Of a DNA stretch of 21,466 nt, positions 1 through 5,040 are shown piece by piece; position 1 is the first letter of the stretch, and every line of letters begins with the position of its first letter. The stretch is from a virus: positions 1 to 21,466 of the IMG/VR virus record IMGVR_UViG_3300030099_002868; one strand, given 5' to 3'. The notes below the pieces were generated by a model. The model made no database searches, was not told the DNA's origin, and saw only the letters and a list, made by a program, of their open reading frames with translations. The position numbers and the translations under genes are program-made.

Positions 1-12
1 GTTATTAGTTTT

Positions 13-36
13 GTTTAAAGTCTGGTTTAAAGTCTG
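13..36. repeat. Two tandem 12-bp direct repeats
   Basis: GTTTAAAGTCTG occurs twice head to tail (13-24 and 25-36) without a mismatch. The pair is flanked by GTTATTA at 1-7 and again at 37-43. It lies in the gene-free left region. Short tandem repeats of this kind are common near phage genome ends and replication origins, but nothing here proves either role. Confidence 0.85.
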
Positions 37-62
37 GTTATTAACAGAATATAGACAGCTAA

Positions 63-340
63 TGATGATAGTGTTCAAGCGAACAGTAGTTATGCTGTAA
101 GTGTTTTAAAAGCTCTTTAAGTCCTTTAAGTGCAAAAACACAGATAAACAAAAAAAGACGCAAATAAAACAACGGAAAATAAAACAGATTTAAAAGGCGC
201 TTTAATTTATGACACAAGATTCTAGTTCTTGAGTGTTGTTCAATAAATCCGGTTAATAATGATAGTTTTTTTTGATTGGTGACAAATAAAACACAAATTT
301 AGCAAATAGATAGGCGGCTAATTTAAAATATGATGATAGT
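63..340. repeat. Three dispersed TGATGATAGT-type sites
   Basis: The exact 10-mer TGATGATAGT is at 63-72 and 331-340, and a 9-of-10 copy (TAATGATAGT) is at 257-266. All three are in the same orientation, and the last two are followed by a run of T. Read on the minus strand the core is ACTATCATCA. They are confined to the gene-free region. They could be binding sites for a phage or host transcription or replication protein; the function is unknown. Confidence 0.6.
115..131. repeat. CTTTAAGT pair (inverse of the pair at 505-523)
   Basis: CTTTAAGT occurs at 115-122 and 124-131, nine bases apart. Its exact reverse complement, ACTTAAAG, is paired in the same way at 505-523. The two pairs therefore form a long-range inverted arrangement across the gene-free region. 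Confidence 0.6.
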
Positions 341-483
341 TTTCTAGCAGAACAACAAGCCGATTGGGGGATTCTTGCCCGGATGTACCACGTATTACCC
401 TTTCACATTTTTTTACCAAAACAAAAGATAACAAAAACAACAACAACGAACATTAACCGAAAACAAACATCACACAAAACATG

Positions 484-502
484 TAGTTAAGTGTCCCTCA
501 AG
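484..502 (-). promoter_or_regulatory. Candidate phage promoter/regulatory element, copy B
   Basis: This 19-nt stretch aligns with 16891-16912 in the capsid leader. Allowing three single-base gaps in this copy, 17 of 19 bases agree, including the block TGTCCCTC (GAGGGACA on the minus strand). The two copies lie in the two longest gene-free stretches of the window, in the same orientation relative to late transcription. In T7 the corresponding places carry a late promoter (phi10) and the right-end promoter phiOR. A promoter read by a phage-encoded RNA polymerase is inferred; no polymerase gene is in the window. Confidence 0.35.
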
Positions 503-504
503 CT

Positions 505-523
505 ACTTAAAGTTAACTTAAAG
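505..523. repeat. ACTTAAAG pair (inverse of the pair at 115-131)
   Basis: ACTTAAAG occurs at 505-512 and 516-523, eleven bases apart, about one helical turn. The sequence is the exact reverse complement of the CTTTAAGT pair near the left edge. It lies directly beside the candidate promoter element at 484-502. Confidence 0.6.
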
Positions 524-691
524 CCATCTATAGCTCTATACTTATAGTTATTGTTATAGTTTTTATTTATAGTTGTGTTTGTTTTTATTTTATAGCCTCT
601 TATTAACCTATTCCATAGCCTCCCATAGTTACTTATAGTTAGGGAATATTATGTTGTTTTCCCCCTCCCCTTCTTCATATAGTCGAACAAA

Positions 692-1009
692 TTAATTTTG
701 TTGTTTTTTAAGGGTTTTCTTTAGTTCTTTTTTGATTGTTGGTAGAAGAAGGCTATCAAAGGCTCTAACAAGGGCTTCTTCTTTGTTTTCGTCGTCTATG
801 AGGTAGCTTAGACCTGAAATTGCTAGACAGGCGTGGAAGGCTTCGTGGAGGATGGTGTCGAGTTTATCGTTTATTTTTAAACCGCTTCTAATGGTGATGA
901 TTTTCTTATCGACGTCTAGGCTTCCGAAGTCCTCCAGGTCTTTTTTATAAACGATTTTATATTTATGGCCTCCTATGGTAATTTGACGTGGATTATAGGA
1001 TGTGTTCAT
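692..1009 (-). CDS. Small HExxH zinc metallopeptidase-like protein
   Basis: A 105 aa protein with a clear zinc-peptidase motif, HEAFH at residues 55-59. Helix residues E77/E78 downstream (NKEEALVRAF) could supply the third metal ligand. The spacing and size resemble the ImmA/IrrE or SprT-like minimal metallopeptidases found in phages. Its substrate cannot be told from sequence. The C-terminus is lysine-rich (KKELKKTLKK). It starts with ATG at 1009, 17 nt inside the end of the amidase gene, so the two are probably translationally coupled. It is the last gene of the late operon, with only non-coding DNA beyond it. T7 has no counterpart at this place. The motif is certain, the biological role is not. 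Confidence 0.75.
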   Translation of the reverse strand: MNTSYNPRQITIGGHKYKIVYKKDLEDFGSLDVDKKIITIRSGLKINDKLDTILHEAFHACLAISGLSYLIDDENKEEALVRAFDSLLLPTIKKELKKTLKKQQN

Positions 1010-1706
1010 CTGCCCAATTTTTGATGCCGTGCGCTAGGGCTTGGCTTAAAATGTGTTCACTGTTTGCGAAGGTGGTCCAATCTGGCTCCCAACAAGATCC
1101 GAAGAACGGCTCTGCGATCACGGCTGGCACATGTGTTTTACGCAGGAAGGTGGCCCCACGATCTCCTGTATCTCTCTTTTTGGTTCCCCGGTTCTTTATG
1201 AGAGGGAAATATTTCTGGCAGCCTCTGAGCAGATATTCTGCAAGTGTCATACCGATGCGTGAGGTTTTCCAGTAAAGCATCTCCATTCCGTTGGCTTTTG
1301 AGTTACTTGAGGCGTTGAAGTGCAGTTCGATGGCTATGGAGGCTTTTTGTTCCTTTAAGTGTTTTACGAGCCAGTTGATGGCTGACGTATAAGATCCGTA
1401 AGTGCCTCCATATTTATCTACAACGAAGCTACTGATGCCATATTCCTGGAGGTCTGACTTCAGGTATTCAGCGACCTTCTTATTGTAGGTCCACTCGTTG
1501 ATTCCTCCACATGATACAGCACCAGTATCGCCGGACCTGGAGTGTCCTACGCAGATAGCGACGTTAAGTTCATCTCTAGGTATACTGTTGGTTGGAAAGG
1601 GGATAGCAGTTGGTTGTTCTTTAAGCTTTTCTATTTCGTTGATGTGTTCAATGGCGTTACTGATGTGTTCTTGAGCCTTGAACAGGTCTTCTTTAATGTC
1701 CTTCAT
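993..1706 (-). CDS. N-acetylmuramoyl-L-alanine amidase (endolysin), Amidase_3 type
   Basis: A 237 aa protein that probably cleaves the amide bond between muramic acid and L-alanine in peptidoglycan to lyse the host. Residues 1-30 form a short charged helix. The catalytic domain starts near residue 47 (LNVAICVGHS). The expected zinc and catalytic residues of the Amidase_3 family are visible: H55 in GHS, E71 in NEW, H129 in ELHFNAS and E199 in AEPFF. There is no signal peptide, so a holin is expected to release it. The frame is open further upstream to 1772, but the ATG at 1706 has a good Shine-Dalgarno (AGAGGA) a few bases ahead and is the better start. T7 instead uses an unrelated-fold amidase in the early-middle region (gp3.5). 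Here the lysin sits after the large terminase. Confidence 0.9.
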   Translation of the reverse strand: MKDIKEDLFKAQEHISNAIEHINEIEKLKEQPTAIPFPTNSIPRDELNVAICVGHSRSGDTGAVSCGGINEWTYNKKVAEYLKSDLQEYGISSFVVDKYGGTYGSYTSAINWLVKHLKEQKASIAIELHFNASSNSKANGMEMLYWKTSRIGMTLAEYLLRGCQKYFPLIKNRGTKKRDTGDRGATFLRKTHVPAVIAEPFFGSCWEPDWTTFANSEHILSQALAHGIKNWADEHIL

Positions 1707-1782
1707 ATTTCCTCTACAAATCGTTGTTAATTTAAAATGAATACACACAGCCAAAAGCTGCTCTAAGCCCACCTCGTAAATC

Positions 1783-3459
1783 CTAAAGCCAGTTAGGGCT
1801 ATTCCTGTGGTGTTGTTTGTTCCTAAAGTAGGCGTCGTGTATCTTTTCTAGCTCTGCGTTGAGTAGCTCTTCTTTTCTGTCTTTAATTTTCTTCTCTGCG
1901 TCCTGTGCCATTTGTTCTGTCCAGTAGCTTACAGCCATAGCAAGTGCGTCAAGCCTGTCGTCGTGTGTTATAGCTCCTCTGTCTCGTGTTATGCGTGACA
2001 TCTGGTAGATCAGCTGGTAGCGAAGTTGTGAGTCAAGAGCGTAGTTTTGAGCTGTGGTAAAGTCATTCTTTATGACCTCTGGGTCTATGACAAGCTTATG
2101 TTGACTCATGACTGGCTCCAGGGTGTCAATGATCCGTTTTTCTTTTTGAATACTATGCCTAACCTCCTCAATAGAGCAGGGGTGTATCTTGGTTAAAAAG
2201 GGCTTAAAGAGTTCTGAGAACATGCCGTCACCAAAGTTTGACTCAACGATGATGTAGTTGACTTTATGTTTCTTGGCTTTCATAGCGAGGACTTTAAGCA
2301 CGTCTTCGCCGTAGCCTCCCTGCATTCCGCCAGCGTCAGGTACGTAGAGATAACCGTTAAGCATCTTTACTACTGCCCAGGATGTTTCATCACGACCACG
2401 ACCGGAAGGGTCAATGGACATAACAGAGCCAGTGAACTCTACCATGTCTCCAACTTGCTTAAAGGGGCGGTAGAACCTGTCGCCTGTAAAGCCAACATTA
2501 GGCACATCGCCTCCCCAGGTTAGTTCAGGAGACTGCGCCCATACTACTTTTTCTGGTGCGACCTCTTCGTCTATGTCCATCACAACTAAGTCGTTTATCT
2601 TTAGAGGGTAACGGTCGATGTCAGACAGGCGGCTATCCAACATAAACTGCATAGCGAACCCGGCTTTACCATAACTGACTTCTCTTTCAGCTAGATCTAT
2701 CTCACTGAATCTTGTTGGCTCTGTTGATCTGTTTGTTTGTTTTTTATCTTCGGCAACGCAAAGCGGACTCACGCTCCCATAGTATGTCTTTTCATTCTTC
2801 TGGGGCGTGACGTACTTGCAGGGCCACACTCGCGATGTATAATCACGTTCGATCAATTTGTTATACAATGAGTCTTCGCATTGTGGCGTTCCTAAGAAGA
2901 TAATTTTGGATTCCTCATCAGGCTTGAGAATGGACTCAAATTCTTTAACCTGCTCTCCAAGCTTATCTCTCATGCCTTGCGTCGCCGAATTGTTGGGAAC
3001 CTCGCAGTCATCGCTAACAATAATGTCAGCTCGGCTTCCTGTTAGCTGTGAGGTGATTCCCAAAGATTTAACGCTGGGTGCATGTGAAGCTGGAGCTGGC
3101 CCAACGTCAAAACTAATTTTACTAAATCGTTGTTTGTCTTTAGGTATAAGATGTTCAAGAATAGGCATCTCATGAATCAATCTTAACGTAAAAGTAGAGA
3201 AATCATCTGCTCTAGTTTTACTGGCTGAACAAACTAAAATGTTTTTTGAGGGATCTAGAAGCAGCTGGTGGACAACATAAGCAGAACAGATCCAAGATTT
3301 GCCTACGCCTCGAAAGCCTTGAATGACGGCTCTCTTGGGTCCGTTTTGCATCCAGTCTGCTATCTCGTACTGAATTGGTGTAGGATCAGGTAAATTTAAT
3401 TGTTTCCAAACTAGATATAAAAAGTTCCTGAAATCCTTTAATTCACTAGGGATTTCCAT
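1783..3459 (-). CDS. Terminase large subunit (DNA maturase B), T7 gp19-like
   Basis: A 558 aa packaging motor that pumps DNA into the procapsid and cuts the concatemer. The ATPase half shows Walker A GFRGVGKSW (48-56), Walker B ADIIVSDDCE (144-153) and the coupling motif FLGTPQ (188-193). The nuclease half shows the expected acidic residues: D350 in SIDPSGRGRDET, E406 in IIVESNFGDG and D500/D501 in HDDRLDAL. The tail is basic and charged (515-558). Length and layout match T7 gp19 (586 aa). It starts at an ATG 8 nt after the HNH gene with no obvious Shine-Dalgarno. The protein type suggests packaging with direct terminal repeats, as in T7. Confidence 0.97.
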   Translation of the reverse strand: MEIPSELKDFRNFLYLVWKQLNLPDPTPIQYEIADWMQNGPKRAVIQGFRGVGKSWICSAYVVHQLLLDPSKNILVCSASKTRADDFSTFTLRLIHEMPILEHLIPKDKQRFSKISFDVGPAPASHAPSVKSLGITSQLTGSRADIIVSDDCEVPNNSATQGMRDKLGEQVKEFESILKPDEESKIIFLGTPQCEDSLYNKLIERDYTSRVWPCKYVTPQKNEKTYYGSVSPLCVAEDKKQTNRSTEPTRFSEIDLAEREVSYGKAGFAMQFMLDSRLSDIDRYPLKINDLVVMDIDEEVAPEKVVWAQSPELTWGGDVPNVGFTGDRFYRPFKQVGDMVEFTGSVMSIDPSGRGRDETSWAVVKMLNGYLYVPDAGGMQGGYGEDVLKVLAMKAKKHKVNYIIVESNFGDGMFSELFKPFLTKIHPCSIEEVRHSIQKEKRIIDTLEPVMSQHKLVIDPEVIKNDFTTAQNYALDSQLRYQLIYQMSRITRDRGAITHDDRLDALAMAVSYWTEQMAQDAEKKIKDRKEELLNAELEKIHDAYFRNKQHHRNSPNWL

Positions 3460-3467
3460 GTGGTAAA

Positions 3468-3692
3468 TTATTTGTTTCGAGATCTGTTCCTGGCTCTGCT
3501 TTGTATTCTCAGGTTTCTCCTGCTGTTGTTTAGAGGGTTGCGGTCTTTATGATCAATGTCTTTACCTTTAAGAGCTGCTTTACCTTTTGACTTAACAACA
3601 AGCCGTCTCGCTTTGTTTCTTCCGGCTCTTCGTTTCTTTTGAGTTTCGGAAGCGTGATAAGTTTTATATTCTTTTTTATAGTTTCTTCTCAT
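3468..3692 (-). CDS. Small HNH-type endonuclease-like protein
   Basis: A 74 aa, extremely basic protein with a compact HNH core: DIDHKDRNPLNN at 45-56 followed by NLR at 60-62 and an asparagine-rich end (N69). H48 fits the catalytic histidine. The final metal-binding histidine is replaced by asparagine (HNN type), and there is no cysteine zinc-binding pair. Its ATG overlaps the stop of the small terminase gene by one base (TAATG), and the large terminase follows 8 nt later, so the three are one translational unit. HNH proteins next to terminases take part in DNA cutting during packaging in some phages. Here it could do that, or be a homing-type remnant. Confidence 0.75.
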   Translation of the reverse strand: MRRNYKKEYKTYHASETQKKRRAGRNKARRLVVKSKGKAALKGKDIDHKDRNPLNNSRRNLRIQSRARNRSRNK

Positions 3693-3946
3693 TAATTAGC
3701 AGCGTGGTGTTTGACTACGTTATCTATTCCTTCTTCCTCTTTAAACGGAAGAACACTTACAAGGTCTTGAAGCTTAGTGTCTTGCTTTAAGCCTGAATGT
3801 ACTCCGTTGTCCTTTAGATACTGGCGAGCTGCGTTTAGGAGTGAGGGTTCTGCGTCTCCCGTTTTAATTCTTGTTATAAATTCGTCTGTGAGTAGATCTT
3901 GTAGAGTATACATTCTACCCATGTTGTCTTTATCGTTGGCGTCCAT
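3692..3946 (-). CDS. Terminase small subunit (DNA maturase A), T7 gp18-like
   Basis: An 84 aa acidic, mainly helical protein with the pattern of T7-like small terminases: a helix LQDLLTDEFITRIKTG (16-31), then PSLLNAARQYLKDNGV (34-49). T7 gp18 is 89 aa. The subunit binds concatemeric phage DNA and activates the large subunit. It lies 4 nt after the holin-like gene, and its stop overlaps the start of the HNH gene. The identification rests on size, the leucine-rich helix pattern and position between tail fibre and large terminase. Confidence 0.8.
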   Translation of the reverse strand: MDANDKDNMGRMYTLQDLLTDEFITRIKTGDAEPSLLNAARQYLKDNGVHSGLKQDTKLQDLVSVLPFKEEEGIDNVVKHHAAN

Positions 3947-3950
3947 GTAG

Positions 3951-4112
3951 TTATTTACCTTTCTTACGTATTTCTGATATTATCTTTAACACCATGTAAA
4001 CAAGCGTAGCAGCACCTACAAGCACTGCAAGAATCTCGTTTACGTCGTTGAGTGTTATGTTTGCTAGAAGACCTAAAACACCGACTGTAGGTGTCGTGAA
4101 TTGATTGTTCAT
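3951..4112 (-). CDS. 53 aa single-TM holin-like protein at the gp17.5 position
   Basis: A short ORF between tail fibre and small terminase: ATG at 4112, stop ending at 3951, 53 codons. It begins MNNQFTTPTVGVLG, has one hydrophobic segment from about residue 26 to 45 (EILAVLVGAATLVYMVLKII), and ends in a basic tail (EIRKKGK). T7 has its class II holin, gp17.5 (67 aa), in exactly this place, just before the small terminase. Size, topology and position all fit a holin or a lysis-timing membrane protein. The spacing is tight, 8 nt after the fibre stop and 4 nt before the terminase start, which supports a real gene. A second holin candidate lies at 17259-17441, so which one sets lysis timing is open. 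Confidence 0.7.
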   Translation of the reverse strand: MNNQFTTPTVGVLGLLANITLNDVNEILAVLVGAATLVYMVLKIISEIRKKGK

Positions 4113-4120
4113 TGTGTGCG

Positions 4121-5011
4121 TTATGAAGTAAAATAAAACCCTGTTAGATTAATTCTATCGTTAACCGCATAAGATATTCCTGCTGTGTCACAAACTACGT
4201 CACTTCCAGACTCATCAACGGATGCTGTAGGAATTTGATCAAAGGCTTCAAAAGAATGTGAAGAATTAAGAACAGACATTGACATGGTTCCTCGACTTAC
4301 AACACTAAAGGGCAAACCTGTTATTGTAAAAGATCCGTTACCTATGCCACTTGAAAGTACGATATGCGCTGAAATAAAAACAACTCTTCCTATTTTCGTG
4401 TAGTCCTTGTTAGAGTTCGGGAGATCAACCACACTGCTACCATTGATTATAATATTAGGTGACCAAGTTCCTGTTCTATAAAAGTGATTGGCATTTGGAT
4501 TGTTAAATATTCTAACTACTCCAGTTGCTGTCAGATCGCTTATACTCAAGTCTGTGCTTGAAGGGAGACTTACAGTTCCGCTGGCGCTTAGAGCGTCTAC
4601 GCTAGTAGTGCCGCCTAAAGACAAGTTAGTAACGTTTGTAAGTTGTGTTCCAACTCCCCCAGCGTCTTCAGAGACTTCTTGAGCAACAAACAGCCCTTGT
4701 TTATAAGCGGTATCCAGGTCATTTTCTGTCAGTCGCGCACCGTCAACAAAGTCTATTAAGGCGTTTGAAGACGTTGACCTATATACTCTTACTTTCTCAT
4801 AAGCAGATGGAGCTGTGCTAAGTGTGACTGTTTTTGCGTTTGTATCTCTTGAGGCTATTGTTAAATTTACTCTATTACCTCCTGATGTTTCTCCGAACGC
4901 GTTTATATCGTTTGCGTTTAGAACGTCTATGTTGCTAAAACTAAATGTCTTTTGTCCTAGTTGGTTGGCCCCGGTTCCTGATCCTGTATATTCAATGTAT
5001 GAATTTGGCAT
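4121..5011 (-). CDS. Tail fibre protein, T7 gp17-like N-terminal domain
   Basis: A 296 aa receptor-binding fibre. Residues 1 to about 115 form the T7-type tail-attachment domain (pattern of the phage_T7_tail family), including FSFSNIDVLNANDI and YEKVRVYRSTSSNALIDFVDG at 71-91 followed by LTENDLDTAYKQ. A short repetitive linker rich in Ser/Thr/Ala follows (120-165). The C-terminal part begins GTWSPNIIING (181) and contains YTKIGRVVFISAHIVL and FTITGLPF, a beta-rich motif common at phage fibre tips. It is much shorter than T7 gp17 (553 aa). It starts at an ATG about 30 nt after the gp16-like gene and forms the start of the fibre, holin-like and terminase block. Confidence 0.92.
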   Translation of the reverse strand: MPNSYIEYTGSGTGANQLGQKTFSFSNIDVLNANDINAFGETSGGNRVNLTIASRDTNAKTVTLSTAPSAYEKVRVYRSTSSNALIDFVDGARLTENDLDTAYKQGLFVAQEVSEDAGGVGTQLTNVTNLSLGGTTSVDALSASGTVSLPSSTDLSISDLTATGVVRIFNNPNANHFYRTGTWSPNIIINGSSVVDLPNSNKDYTKIGRVVFISAHIVLSSGIGNGSFTITGLPFSVVSRGTMSMSVLNSSHSFEAFDQIPTASVDESGSDVVCDTAGISYAVNDRINLTGFYFTS

Positions 5012-5040
5012 GGTTGATTGTAATGGTGTTTAAGTTTGTT

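Larger units (their letters stand above)
1..691. other. Gene-free, repeat-rich region at the end of the late operon
   Basis: No open frame of useful length with a plausible start is visible on either strand in these 691 nt. The DNA is very AT-rich with strong base asymmetry: A/C-rich on the + strand around 410-480, then T/G-rich around 540-600. It contains a tandem 12-mer (13-36), three TGATGATAGT-like sites (63-72, 257-266, 331-340), paired CTTTAAGT/ACTTAAAG sites in opposite orientation (115-131 and 505-523), a GC-richer island (358-404), a run of ATAG words (530-638) and a 20-nt pyrimidine tract (657-676). In T7-like phages the sequence beyond the terminase end of the late operon holds the terminal repeat, the packaging cut site and a replication promoter. 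This region is in the equivalent place, so the same role is inferred. No terminal repeat can be shown from this window alone. Confidence 0.6.

Noticed and set aside
215-231. Dyad CAAGA...TCTTG as a terminator or operator
   Set aside because: The arms are only 5 bp, there is no following T run tied to a gene, and no second copy is seen.
300-392. Possible tRNA, suggested by a GGGGGATTCTTGCCC-like arm and a following ACCA
   Set aside because: The T-loop does not match TTCRANY, the arm does not pair over five bases, and no matching 5' acceptor strand exists upstream.
460-585. 10-bp inverted repeat AAAACAAACA / TGTTTGTTTT spaced by about 106 nt
   Set aside because: Both arms are low-complexity A/C and T/G runs, so the match is easily explained by composition.
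1707-1772. Upstream extension of the amidase to 1772
   Set aside because: The ATG at 1706 has a good Shine-Dalgarno and begins a normal charged helix. The extra 22 residues do not look like a signal peptide.
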